Assembly (NCBI GenBank): GCA_023458535.1
Contig: JAEWYW010000010.1
Location: 1-62,661 of the forward strand
DNA length: 62,661 nt
Direction: 5' to 3'
Source: Bacteroidota bacterium
GTDB taxonomy: Bacteria; Bacteroidota; Bacteroidia; Flavobacteriales; Weeksellaceae
This document shows, piece by piece, positions 9,053 to 17,577 of the stretch. The position numbers were made by a program, and so were the translations under genes. The stretch's first letter is position 1. Each line of letters begins with the position of its first letter. Below the pieces are notes generated by a model. The model made no database searches. It was not told the DNA's origin and saw only the letters and a program-made list of their open reading frames with translations.

Positions 9053-9469
9053 ATGATAGATAAAATAAACGTAAGAGTGTACGCTTGCGCTGTTAAAGAT
9101 CAAAAAGTTCTTACTTTATTTGAAGAATATGCTGGAGAACATCTCATGAAATTTCCTGGAGGTGGCTTGGAATTGGGCGAAGGTCTTGTAGACTGTTTAC
9201 ACAGAGAATTTGATGAAGAGTTGAATGTAAAAATTGAAGTTCTTGAACATCTTTATACACAAGAAAATTTCCTGACATCACGCTTCAGGGAGAATGAACA
9301 ACTACTAACCATTTATTATATGGTGAAAATTGTAAATGAAGAAGATTTCCTGATTTTAGATCCCTGCATAGAAAAGACCGAATGGGTTGATATCAACCAA
9401 AATGACAACCCTTTTCCACTTCCTATAGACCGTATTGTTTTTGATATACTGAAACAAAAAATTCTGTAA
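9053..9469 (+). CDS. NUDIX hydrolase
   Basis: This 138-residue single-domain NUDIX protein has the box at residues 37-59 (G37, E43, R51-E52, E55-E56). The box glycine is replaced by Asn58, while all metal-binding acidic residues are kept. Such enzymes cleave nucleoside diphosphates linked to other groups; the substrate cannot be read from the sequence. It lies 37 bp after mnmD, on the same strand, and ends in a terminator overlapping its stop codon. Confidence 0.88.
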   Translation: MIDKINVRVYACAVKDQKVLTLFEEYAGEHLMKFPGGGLELGEGLVDCLHREFDEELNVKIEVLEHLYTQENFLTSRFRENEQLLTIYYMVKIVNEEDFLILDPCIEKTEWVDINQNDNPFPLPIDRIVFDILKQKIL

Positions 9470-9490
9470 TTTCTTACAGAATTTTTTTTA
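9456..9490 (+). terminator. bidirectional terminator overlapping two gene ends
   Basis: TTCTGTAA / TTACAGAA stem flanked by A and T runs. The NUDIX stop codon is inside the stem, and the convergent DUF4294 gene ends in its T run. Confidence 0.75.
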
Positions 9491-10192
9491 TTTTTTCACT
9501 TTAAAATCGGACGCTCCAGGATAAGGCTGCAGATAGCCTGCGTTCCAGTTGGTATGCAATAACGACTCTAAAAATTCGTCAGTTCTATTTTTGTGCGGAT
9601 CATAAGGTTCTTTAAGATCAATATCCGCTAACTTACCTTTTACATTCCACCAAAATGCGCTCCACCCGCCACGCAATTCCTTAATAATTTCAAAAACGGT
9701 TTTTCCAGTAGCTCTGTTCATTAATTTTGCAAAAACTCTACCTTCTGTAGTTGTTAGATCACGCAACTGTTTCTCGTATTCATTCGCCAGCGTAGTCTGT
9801 CTGTCCTTCACATATTTCTTTCGTGCACTGCCTTCCAAATTCTTCATTTCTGTCTCGATATCTCTGTACTGCTGTAAAGCTGTTAAAAAGAGTGGATAAA
9901 CGCGGTACAGTTTTTTATTGATAAAGTAGTAGTAATTTTTATCTAACTGATTATTGAACTTGGGTTTATTCACCAATACCAGTTCATCCAAAACTCCTAC
10001 TGTTTCTCCATTAATTTCGTAGACCTTCATTTTTTGGCGTTCATCATAATAATAACGGTTGCCGAATTCGTCCACCTTGATGAGTTCTTGAGGGTACTGA
10101 CTGAGAGGTTTCGCAATAATAGAGTCATTCTGAGCCCGCACCATGAACACAAAAAACACCAAAAACAACCCAAAAATTCTATTAAATTTCAT
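9488..10192 (-). CDS. DUF4294 exported protein
   Basis: The start at 10192 gives 234 residues with a signal peptide (MKFNRIFGLFLVFFVFMVRAQ). An earlier start would overlap the divergent peptidase gene. The conserved part (residues about 60-200) contains GNRYYYDERQKMKV, YYFINKKLYRVYPLFLTALQQY and MNRATGKTVFEIIKELRGGW, which I associate with DUF4294 of Bacteroidetes. Function unknown; probably periplasmic. It sits head to head with the M42 peptidase, with only 52 bp between the starts. Confidence 0.8.
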   Translation of the reverse strand: MKFNRIFGLFLVFFVFMVRAQNDSIIAKPLSQYPQELIKVDEFGNRYYYDERQKMKVYEINGETVGVLDELVLVNKPKFNNQLDKNYYYFINKKLYRVYPLFLTALQQYRDIETEMKNLEGSARKKYVKDRQTTLANEYEKQLRDLTTTEGRVFAKLMNRATGKTVFEIIKELRGGWSAFWWNVKGKLADIDLKEPYDPHKNRTDEFLESLLHTNWNAGYLQPYPGASDFKVKK

Positions 10193-10244
10193 TAAATTTA
10201 CCTCATTATTTAACTCAGTCACGCAACAAAAACCATTCCCTTTT

Positions 10245-11321
10245 ATGAAATTCAAACAAAACTCAATTAAGTTTTTAGAAAAATATTTAAACACCGCTTC
10301 ACCAACTGGCTACGAAAGAAAAGGACAGGAAGTATGGATGGATTATATTAAACCCTATGTGGATAAAGTAGAGGTAGACCATTATGGAACATGCTACGGA
10401 ATTATAAATCCTGAGGCCGAGTTTAAGGTGGTTATTGAAGCGCATGCAGATGAGATTTCCTGGTATGTAAATTATATCACGGATGATGGTTTAATTTATG
10501 TTATTCGAAATGGAGGCTCAGACCAGACCATAGCACCCTCTAAAGTGGTTCATATACATGGTGAGAAGGGCATTGTTAAAGGCGTGTTTGGTTGGCCCGC
10601 GATACATACAAGAGGGGTAAACGCCACAGATCCTATCCCAAAAATTGAGAATATATTTATTGATTGTGGAGCTATTTCTAAAGAAGAAGTAGAAGAATTG
10701 GGAATTTATGTAGGATGTATGATTACCTATCCTGACGAATTTTTTGAAATGAACAGCAGGTATTTTGTTTGCAGAGCTCTTGACAACCGAATTGGCGGTT
10801 TCATGATTGCAGAAGTAGCCAGAATGATTTCTGAAAATAAGAAGAAACTTCCGTTTGGTTTGTACATTACCAATTCTGTTCAGGAAGAAGTAGGTTTGTA
10901 TGGTGCGGACATGATTGCTGATACCATAAAACCCAATATCGCGATAGTAACAGACGTAACACACGACACCACTACTCCAATGATTGATAAAAAGAAGGAA
11001 GGCGATCAGAAATGTGGAAATGGACCTGTAATATTTTTTGCTCCGAGTGTTCATCATAACATCCGCGAACTTATTGTGGACACTGCTAAAAAGAAAGAAA
11101 TACCTTTTCAGAGAGCTGCAGCGAGCAGAGCCACTGGAACAGACACCGATGCTTTTGCACATTCCAACGGTGGTGTCCCGAGTGCATTGATCTCATTGCC
11201 TTTAAGATATATGCATACAACTGTTGAAATGGTTTCTAAAGATGATGTTGGCAACGTCATCAAGCTTATATATGAAACAATTCTTAACATTAAACCAGAA
11301 ATGAAACTGAAGTATCATTAA
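10245..11321 (+). CDS. M42 family metallopeptidase (glutamyl aminopeptidase / endoglucanase-like)
   Basis: This 358-residue cytoplasmic aminopeptidase starts at the ATG at 10245 (MKFKQNSIKFLEKYLN); the longer frame would run into the divergent gene. M42 metal ligands are recognisable: HADEISW (first His), the Asp of ALDNRIGG, the Glu pair of VQEEVGLYGA, the Asp of VTDVTHDT and a late His in RYMHTTVEM. The family forms large tetrahedral oligomers that trim peptides from the N-terminus. There is no signal peptide. Confidence 0.93.
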   Translation: MKFKQNSIKFLEKYLNTASPTGYERKGQEVWMDYIKPYVDKVEVDHYGTCYGIINPEAEFKVVIEAHADEISWYVNYITDDGLIYVIRNGGSDQTIAPSKVVHIHGEKGIVKGVFGWPAIHTRGVNATDPIPKIENIFIDCGAISKEEVEELGIYVGCMITYPDEFFEMNSRYFVCRALDNRIGGFMIAEVARMISENKKKLPFGLYITNSVQEEVGLYGADMIADTIKPNIAIVTDVTHDTTTPMIDKKKEGDQKCGNGPVIFFAPSVHHNIRELIVDTAKKKEIPFQRAAASRATGTDTDAFAHSNGGVPSALISLPLRYMHTTVEMVSKDDVGNVIKLIYETILNIKPEMKLKYH

Positions 11322-11379
11322 AAATGATAAAATTTTAATGACTGTGCGCAATGTATCATATTTAAAAAATGTCTTCAAT

Positions 11380-11459
11380 TTTGTCATTTCGACGAAGGAG
11401 AAATCTCCCTTTTTAAAAGAGATTCTTCACTCCGCTTCGCTATGTTCAGAATGACAAAA
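11380..11459. repeat. palindromic intergenic repeat element
   Basis: An 80-bp imperfect hairpin between two genes. Outer arms are TTTGTCATT / AATGACAAA and inner arms AATCTC / GAGATT, with internal TCGACGAAGGAG and CTCCGCTTCGC segments that are partly complementary. Elements of this kind (starting GTCATTTCGACGAA) recur in flavobacterial genomes. A decayed relative of the left half is at 35829. No coding potential. Confidence 0.65.
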
Positions 11460-11549
11460 ATTTATATTATTAATTACGGATATTCATAAAAATTTTAATA
11501 CTATTTTAATAAAAGTGTATATTCGCAAAATCAACAAAATTTTGTAAAT

Positions 11550-12032
11550 ATGAGAAAAATATTACTTTTAGCAGTTGCAAGTTTTAGTTTAGCTTTTATT
11601 GCTTGCAAATCTGATGATGATGAAATAATTGAGGTGTACAGTGAAGCCAATATGATTATTGGAGTATGGAAGCAATCTAAGGAAGTAATCATTTCCGGTG
11701 CGGATAATTCTACAGTCTTAGATACTTATATCACAAATGGTTGCACTGCAATGGATAATTTTAATTTTAAGAATGATGGAACGTATGTAGATAAGATATA
11801 TGGCACTTCACAATCTGGGCAACCGTGCACACTAACTACTACAAGTACTGGAAATTATACTTATGATCCTCAAACTAAAGCACTCACTATCACATATTCT
11901 GGAGGAGCTAATGGGGTTGAACACCTAACCGTTTTAGGAGTAAATACCACTAATATGGTAGTTAAAAATAAAATTGATGATGATAATGGAGATGGAATTG
12001 ATGACTATGTAATAATAACATTATATCGATAA
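11550..12032 (+). CDS. lipocalin-like lipoprotein with a calcium-type C-terminal motif
   Basis: This 160-residue lipoprotein has the lipobox at AFIAC (Cys19). The body begins with NMIIGVWKQSKEVI, the G-x-W signature of lipocalin-like small exported proteins of Bacteroidetes. A Cys-containing segment and short predicted beta strands follow. Near the C-terminus DDDNGDGIDDY resembles a calcium-binding DxDxDG loop. It is paralogous to the gene at 25716-26174, with the same order of elements. Function unknown; it should be anchored in the envelope. Confidence 0.82.
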   Translation: MRKILLLAVASFSLAFIACKSDDDEIIEVYSEANMIIGVWKQSKEVIISGADNSTVLDTYITNGCTAMDNFNFKNDGTYVDKIYGTSQSGQPCTLTTTSTGNYTYDPQTKALTITYSGGANGVEHLTVLGVNTTNMVVKNKIDDDNGDGIDDYVIITLYR

Positions 12033-12041
12033 GAGTAAACT

Positions 12042-12068
12042 AAGTTCGGCTTTATGCCGGACTTTTTT
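12042..12068 (+). terminator. intrinsic terminator
   Basis: AAGTTCGGC / GCCGGACTT stem with a four- to five-base loop and TTTTTT, just after the lipocalin-like lipoprotein gene. Confidence 0.8.
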
Positions 12069-12088
12069 ATAAATGATAATTAGTAAAA

Positions 12089-12739
12089 ATGAAAACAAAA
12101 CTTATTGCACCTTCTTTATTGTCTGCAGATTTTGGAAACCTGCAAAGAGATATCGAAATGCTTAACAATTCACAAGCCGATTGGATACATGTGGATGTAA
12201 TGGATGGGAGATTTGTACCCAATATTTCTTTCGGATTTCCTGTTATGAAAACTGTACAGCAGCATGCTAAAAAATTCATCGATGTACATTTGATGATTGT
12301 GGAACCAGAAAAATATGTGGAAGAATTTATTCAGTCGGGAGCAGACTTGGTTTCTGTTCAATATGAAGCTTGTACGCACTTGCACCGAACAATTCATTTG
12401 ATTCAGGACAAAGGTGCTAAAGCAGGTGTAGTTCTTAACCCTTCCACTCCCGTGTTGCTGTTAGAAGACATTATTCAGGAGGTGGACTTGGTATTACTAA
12501 TGAGTGTGAATCCTGGTTTTGGCGGACAAAAGTTTATTGAAAATACCTACAAGAAAATAGCAGAAACAAAAGATCTGATTTTGAACAGTAACTCGCAAGC
12601 TTTAATACAGGTAGATGGCGGTGTTAATCTTGATAACGCAGCTAAATTATTCGACGCAGGAGCAGATGTTTTAGTGGCAGGAAATGCTGTTTTCTCTTCT
12701 GAAAACCCAGAAAGAACGATTGAAATGCTGAAAATTTAA
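12089..12739 (+). CDS. rpe: ribulose-phosphate 3-epimerase
   Basis: This 216-residue TIM-barrel enzyme interconverts ribulose-5-phosphate and xylulose-5-phosphate in the pentose phosphate pathway. Family motifs are IAPSLLSADFGNL at the N-terminus, WIHVDVMDGRFVPN (metal/catalytic Asp), VHLMI, LLMSVNPGFGGQKF and the phosphate-binding IQVDGGVN followed by VAGNAVF. Normal length. It lies 20 bp after a terminator and is followed by another terminator, so it is probably a single-gene unit. Confidence 0.96.
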   Translation: MKTKLIAPSLLSADFGNLQRDIEMLNNSQADWIHVDVMDGRFVPNISFGFPVMKTVQQHAKKFIDVHLMIVEPEKYVEEFIQSGADLVSVQYEACTHLHRTIHLIQDKGAKAGVVLNPSTPVLLLEDIIQEVDLVLLMSVNPGFGGQKFIENTYKKIAETKDLILNSNSQALIQVDGGVNLDNAAKLFDAGADVLVAGNAVFSSENPERTIEMLKI

Positions 12740-12838
12740 ATTTCAAAAAACAGTTCGCGATACCCTTAGCTACTCGAACTAAGCATTATTAAAAATCAGT
12801 TTTTCGTAAGAAGAATTACTTATTCAAAAAAGCAAAAC

Positions 12839-12872
12839 AAAAAAGTCATTCCAGCTGGGATGACTTTTTTTT
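12839..12872. terminator. bidirectional terminator
   Basis: AAAAAGTCATTCC / GGGATGACTTTTT stem with a four-base loop, between rpe (+) and fabH (-). T runs on both strands. Confidence 0.85.
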
Positions 12873-12881
12873 AGAATGTTG

Positions 12882-13904
12882 TTAGTATTGAAATAAAACA
12901 CTTCCCCAGGTAAAACCACTTCCGAATGCAGAAAGTAAAACCAAATCTCCTCGCTTCACTTTCCCTTGCTCAATAGCTTCACTTAATGCCAAAGGAATAG
13001 AAGCTGCGGTAGTATTTCCATATTTTTGAATGTTATTGAAAACTTTTTCGTCTGGCAAGCCAAATTGTTGCTGCACAAATTGAGATATCCTCAGGTTTGC
13101 TTGATGTGGAATAAACATGTCAACTTCTTCAATGGTTTTGCCCGCATCTTTCAATGCTTCCTTCATGGTTTCAGGAAAACGGGAAACTGCATTTTTAAAA
13201 ACGAAATTTCCGTTCATGTGCGGATAGATTTCATCTTTTGTCAACGCTTCAGGTTCTATTAACGCTCGGTCTCCCCAACCATATTTAGTACCTGGATATT
13301 TTGTAACCAATTCTTCGGCATATTTGCCTTCAGAATGCATATTTACTGCTAAAATATCACCTGCATTTTCATCTGTTGAAGCCGAAAGAACAATTGCACC
13401 CGCACCATCTCCAAAAATTACAGAAACTCCTCGCCCTTCATCTGAAAAATCCAACCCAAACGAATGTATCTCCGCTCCTATTACCAAGATATTTTTATAA
13501 GTTCCAGATTTTATGAAGGCATTGGCCACGCTCATTGCATAAACAAAACCAGAACATTGATTTCTGACATCTAAAGCTCCAATGGTATCGCAACCCAACA
13601 TATCTTGAACTTGTACGCCACAACCAGGGAAATAATAATCTGGCGAAAGTGTTGCAAAAATAATATAGTCTATATCTTTCGGAGTGAGATTGGCCATTGC
13701 TAAGGCCTTTTCTGCTGCGCGTGTGCCGTATACCGATGTTGTTTCTTCAGAGTCGTTGCGGTTTGTTCTGTGATGTCTTTCTTTAATCCCCGTTCTTTCC
13801 GTAATCCATTCATCATTAGTAGACATCAACTTCGATAAATCGTCGTTGGTTACCACTTTTTCAGGAACATAATGACCTATACCTCTTATAACACTTTTAA
13901 TCAT
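12882..13904 (-). CDS. fabH: 3-oxoacyl-ACP synthase III
   Basis: This 340-residue thiolase-fold enzyme starts fatty acid synthesis by condensing an acyl-CoA with malonyl-ACP. The triad is visible: Cys117 in VRNQCSGFVYA, His in MFIPHQANLRI (about 268) and Asn in KYGNTTAASIP (about 298). The C-terminal FGSGFTWGSVLF is typical. FabH in this group usually takes branched primers, matching iso-fatty acids of flavobacteria, but that is from family knowledge. The gene stands alone, away from the other fab genes, so it may be one of several copies. Confidence 0.93.
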   Translation of the reverse strand: MIKSVIRGIGHYVPEKVVTNDDLSKLMSTNDEWITERTGIKERHHRTNRNDSEETTSVYGTRAAEKALAMANLTPKDIDYIIFATLSPDYYFPGCGVQVQDMLGCDTIGALDVRNQCSGFVYAMSVANAFIKSGTYKNILVIGAEIHSFGLDFSDEGRGVSVIFGDGAGAIVLSASTDENAGDILAVNMHSEGKYAEELVTKYPGTKYGWGDRALIEPEALTKDEIYPHMNGNFVFKNAVSRFPETMKEALKDAGKTIEEVDMFIPHQANLRISQFVQQQFGLPDEKVFNNIQKYGNTTAASIPLALSEAIEQGKVKRGDLVLLSAFGSGFTWGSVLFQY

Positions 13905-13923
13905 CTTTTTCTAAAAATTTCAA

Positions 13924-13931
13924 CAAATATA
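13924..13931 (-). promoter_or_regulatory. -7 promoter box of fabH
   Basis: TATATTTG on the minus strand, 19 bases before the fabH ATG. No clear TTG partner upstream. Confidence 0.45.
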
Positions 13932-13983
13932 ATTTATATTTAAAACATAATAAAGTATTTTAATGGGAAGCGATAATTATCTT

Positions 13984-13991
13984 TAATTTTG
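13984..13991 (+). promoter_or_regulatory. -7 promoter box of the corA-like gene
   Basis: TAATTTTG, only four bases before the ATG at 13996, which would give a leaderless or almost leaderless mRNA. No TTG at the expected distance upstream. Confidence 0.45.
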
Positions 13992-13995
13992 CGTT

Positions 13996-14898
13996 ATGGC
14001 GATAGAAATTTTGTTTAAAAACCAGCTTTGTGAATGGGTGGATATTGAAGCTCCTACTCAAGAAGACCTTCATTACATTCATGAAAGATATGGCATACTT
14101 GATTTGTTATTAGAAGACACCATAGATGCTAACCACCTACCTAAATACGAGCAGGACGGTGATGTGAAGTTTTATCTCATGCGTGAAAACACGGAATTAG
14201 AGAGAACAAACCTCAACGCCATTAGCGATGTGAGTACAAAACTGGGTTTGTTTTTGGTTAAAAATACCGTTATAACCATCCACAGGATGAAAAATAGGAG
14301 TATTTACGAATACAAGAAAGACATCATGCTCCATCCTGAAAATATTGATGCGGATCATATTGCTCTTCAGTTGGCTATCAGAGTAATGAAATCTTATGAT
14401 GAGGAAAGCCAGAATCTTCTGGAAATAATGGATAAAATGGAAGATGAGATTTTCTTAAAAAATTCCAACCAATCCAACCAGTTGAGACGTCTTTATAAAC
14501 TTAAAAGAAAATCTGGACTGAATGCCCGAATTCTGAATATTTCTGCTGACTGGGTGAACAAGTGCAAACTGCTCAATGTTTCCGATTCTGAATTTACAGA
14601 TTTGGTGGATAAATACAAAGATGTGGTCGCAGATTTTGAACATTTGAATGCGCAGATTACCAGTTTGATATCGATGTTTTTAGCACTATCCGATCAAAAA
14701 GCCAATCAGGTAATGAAGCTTTTGGCCATGTATTCGGTTTATTTCTTACCACTTACCTTTATCGCGGGAATTTACGGCATGAACTTCGAAAATATGCCTG
14801 AACTCGATTTTAAATATGGTTATTTTTACACGCTTGCCCTCATGGCATTTATTGTAATTGTAACCTTCTTATACTTTAGAAGGAAAAAATGGAATTGA
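13996..14898 (+). CDS. corA: CorA-like magnesium/divalent cation transporter
   Basis: This 300-residue protein has a large N-terminal cytoplasmic domain with a long helix, then two membrane segments at the C-terminus (about 248-268 and 278-296). The signature GMN lies in AGIYGMNFENMPE at the end of the first segment. A positively charged C-terminal tail (RRKKW) follows the second. CorA forms pentameric channels for Mg2+ (some members Co2+ or Zn2+). Slightly shorter than E. coli CorA but complete. Confidence 0.92.
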   Translation: MAIEILFKNQLCEWVDIEAPTQEDLHYIHERYGILDLLLEDTIDANHLPKYEQDGDVKFYLMRENTELERTNLNAISDVSTKLGLFLVKNTVITIHRMKNRSIYEYKKDIMLHPENIDADHIALQLAIRVMKSYDEESQNLLEIMDKMEDEIFLKNSNQSNQLRRLYKLKRKSGLNARILNISADWVNKCKLLNVSDSEFTDLVDKYKDVVADFEHLNAQITSLISMFLALSDQKANQVMKLLAMYSVYFLPLTFIAGIYGMNFENMPELDFKYGYFYTLALMAFIVIVTFLYFRRKKWN

Positions 14899-14902
14899 GA
14901 AA

Positions 14903-14932
14903 AAGGCTATCTTGATTATCAGATAGTCTTTA
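14903..14932. terminator. bidirectional terminator
   Basis: GGCTATCT / AGATAGTC stem with an eight-base loop (one wobble pair) and short T runs, between corA (+) and the TraB/GumN gene (-). Confidence 0.6.
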
Positions 14933-14937
14933 TTTCA

Positions 14938-15798
14938 TCAAAACTTTACAGACTCTACTTTGTAGCCGGATTTTTTCAGCTGTGTGATAACACCATCTTT
15001 ACCACCTAAATGTGCTGCTCCAACTGCAAAAAAAGTGGATTGATCTTTCATGATTTGCGGCATTCTCACCATCCAGTTGTCATTTCTTTGTTTTAAAATA
15101 GTATCGTAAACTTCTTCATCCATATAACTGGCTTCACCCATGAAATTAATAAGATCATCAATCTTCTGGCTTTTATAAAGCGCGATCATTTGTTTTGTAC
15201 CCTCATAACCTTTCTTCTTAAAATCCTCCAACATCGAGATTAAAGTTTCTGTGGTAAACGTCTTGGAAAGAACCTTCATCTGCTCGTCGAAAGTTTCAAT
15301 TCCACCAGGTTTTTTCTTTTCTGCAAGAGCCATTTTCAATAATTCCATTTCATACATTTTATAGGTATCACACTGGAATGCTTTTAAGCTTACCATGCTC
15401 ACTATTCCCATATCTGTCATGTTTTCAAACTGAGCAATGTCTAAATTGAATGTTTCTTTTAGCAGTGCTTTGATTTTTTGATAGTCTTCGGTATTAAGTC
15501 TTTGCGACAATGGTGTTTTAGACATGATCTGGGCTTGCATCTTCGACATTTCTTCAACGTTCGTAAAATCTAATTCTGCGAAGTATGCTTCTGAATCTTT
15601 TAATGCATTTTCTATAGCAGTATTCATTACATAATCTTCCTCGCACATCATATGCACAGTTCCAAAAACATAAGAAGGCTTAGAAAGTCCTTTCCCACTT
15701 ATCTTCCAAAGAAGAGCGTTTTCGTTCTGACCAAAAATAATAATGCTACATAGCAGCGCAAAAATCCAACTTGCTTTCCTAAAAAATGAATTCGACAT
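14938..15798 (-). CDS. TraB/GumN family exported protein
   Basis: This 286-residue protein has a signal peptide (about 1-24, ending FGQ). The family motifs are SYVFGTVHMMCEED near the N-terminus (a GTxH element) and FFAVGAAHLGGKDGVITQLKKSGYKVE at the C-terminus (GAAHL element). TraB/GumN proteins resemble a metalloprotease-like fold with two GxxH motifs; their function in bacteria is mostly unknown. It is followed by a terminator shared with corA. Confidence 0.88.
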   Translation of the reverse strand: MSNSFFRKASWIFALLCSIIIFGQNENALLWKISGKGLSKPSYVFGTVHMMCEEDYVMNTAIENALKDSEAYFAELDFTNVEEMSKMQAQIMSKTPLSQRLNTEDYQKIKALLKETFNLDIAQFENMTDMGIVSMVSLKAFQCDTYKMYEMELLKMALAEKKKPGGIETFDEQMKVLSKTFTTETLISMLEDFKKKGYEGTKQMIALYKSQKIDDLINFMGEASYMDEEVYDTILKQRNDNWMVRMPQIMKDQSTFFAVGAAHLGGKDGVITQLKKSGYKVESVKF

Positions 15799-15842
15799 TA
15801 ATTAATATTTTAAATTTCCACTAAAATACACCAATTAAAATT

Positions 15843-15876
15843 AAAAAAGACTCTCCACCATTGTGAAGAGTCTTTT
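15843..15876 (-). terminator. terminator of the efflux operon
   Basis: AAAAGACTCTtCAC / GTGgAGAGTCTTTT on the minus strand with a T run, 18 bases past the MFS stop codon. Confidence 0.85.
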
Positions 15877-15894
15877 AAATTAACACACCAAAAA

Positions 15895-17472
15895 TTAATG
15901 CATGGCTTCGCTTAAATCTATTTTCTGACCGCCTTTTCGCTCTTTCACAAAGAGAACAAACGGAATACATATTAAAAACAGCAAACCTAAATACAGAAAG
16001 ACATCCATATAAGACAGCACCGAAGCCTGTTTCATAATGCTTCCTTCCAAAGCTTTATATGCGGACTGCAAAGCGATATCAGGTGTCATTCCTTTAGACA
16101 TAAAATTCATTTTTAAGCTTTCTAACCTTTGCTGCACATCCCAACTGTTCACATCCAAATGCTCTCTTAGGTAAGTGCCATGTTTAATGGTTTGATTAGA
16201 CATAAAAGTGGTAATCGCTGCAATACCAAACGAACCTCCCAACTGCCTCATCATTCCCGTGAAAGAAGCTCCCTGACCAATTTCCTGACCTTTTAATGTA
16301 CTTAATGATAAGGAGGTAATAGGAATAAATAAAAGTCCTAGTCCAGCTCCTCTCACCAAAAGCATCCAGAAGAAGGCATCTTTACCCGTGTCGGGAGTTA
16401 AAATTTTATAACCCCAAAAACTATATATGAAAAACAGGAGTAATCCCAAGGAGACTAACAATTGTTGCTTCACGCCTCGTGTGAGCATTTTCCCAATTAT
16501 AGGCATCATAAAAGCTGTTGCCAAAGCAGCCGGAATCATCAACGCCCCTGATTGTAAGGCTGTCCAACCTAAAATACTTTGGGTATAAAGCGGTACAATA
16601 AATGTAGAACCATACAAGCCAAAACCGAGAATAAAAGACATCACCGTTCCAATCCTTAAGTTACCGTTTTTCAGTACCCTCAATTCCACAATAGGATACT
16701 TAAAGGTTAATTCACGCCATAGGAATAGAATAAATCCGATTACAGCGGTAATTGTTAAAACTACAATAGCTTTGCTTTCAAACCAATCGTCTTCATTACC
16801 TTTCTCTAAAATATATTGCAATGAACCCACGAATATCGCCAGCAAGGCAATTCCCAACCAATCCACATCCTTTACTTTACGTTTTTCCGCATATTTCGGA
16901 CTTCTTACAAATTGCAGCGTCATCATCGTTGCTGCGATGCCCAAAGGGATATTGATATAAAAAATATAAGGCCAACTGTAATTGTCTACAATATATCCTC
17001 CTAACGGCGGCCCTAATGTAGGACCAATAATCACTCCCAAACCGTAAATCGCCTGCGCCATACTTCTTTTCTCTAATGGATAAGATTCTGTAATGATGGT
17101 TTGCGAAGTTACCAGAAGCGCTCCACCGCCCATCCCTTGAAGCAATCTGAATGCTACAAGTTCCCAAATATTGGTGGAGTTACCACAAAGAAAGGAACAA
17201 ACCGTAAATAATATAATGGATGCTGCGAAATAATTTCTTCTTCCAAACTGCTGTGATAGCCAACTCGTCATGGGAACGATGATAACATTCCCAATAGCGT
17301 AAGCCGTAATTACCCATCCTACCTCTGAAAGTGTGGCTCCCAGATTACCTTTCATCTCGTTGAGTGCCACATTTACAATGGTTGAATCTACAATTTCAAG
17401 CAGCGCACAGAGAATGGCTGTAAGGGTAATCACTACCCTACGGAAACCATATTCTACTAATGAATCTTGCAT
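15895..17472 (-). CDS. DHA2 family MFS multidrug efflux transporter (EmrB/QacA type)
   Basis: This 525-residue inner-membrane transporter has about 14 membrane segments. It carries the motif A-like WLSQQFGRRNYF (about 76-87) and the antiporter motif C YGLGVIIGPTLGPPLGGYIV (about 144-163). The N-terminal TAILCALLEIVDSTIVNVAL is typical of EmrB proteins. It pumps hydrophobic compounds by proton antiport, working with the HlyD-like adaptor and TolC-like channel encoded just upstream in the same operon. The substrate range cannot be predicted. Confidence 0.94.
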   Translation of the reverse strand: MQDSLVEYGFRRVVITLTAILCALLEIVDSTIVNVALNEMKGNLGATLSEVGWVITAYAIGNVIIVPMTSWLSQQFGRRNYFAASIILFTVCSFLCGNSTNIWELVAFRLLQGMGGGALLVTSQTIITESYPLEKRSMAQAIYGLGVIIGPTLGPPLGGYIVDNYSWPYIFYINIPLGIAATMMTLQFVRSPKYAEKRKVKDVDWLGIALLAIFVGSLQYILEKGNEDDWFESKAIVVLTITAVIGFILFLWRELTFKYPIVELRVLKNGNLRIGTVMSFILGFGLYGSTFIVPLYTQSILGWTALQSGALMIPAALATAFMMPIIGKMLTRGVKQQLLVSLGLLLFFIYSFWGYKILTPDTGKDAFFWMLLVRGAGLGLLFIPITSLSLSTLKGQEIGQGASFTGMMRQLGGSFGIAAITTFMSNQTIKHGTYLREHLDVNSWDVQQRLESLKMNFMSKGMTPDIALQSAYKALEGSIMKQASVLSYMDVFLYLGLLFLICIPFVLFVKERKGGQKIDLSEAMH

Positions 17473-17577
17473 AGTTTAATGTTGAGTTAATCGGTCTTAA
17501 AATGAATAATAGCGTAAGAATCCCGCATTTAAAGCTTATTCTTAAATCGAATATTCATCTAAAACCTTTCTCTCTTA

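Noticed and set aside
11341..11545. Possible small RNA gene or attachment site around the 11380 repeat
   Set aside because: No promoter box, terminator or tRNA-like sequence is seen; the repeat alone explains the structure.
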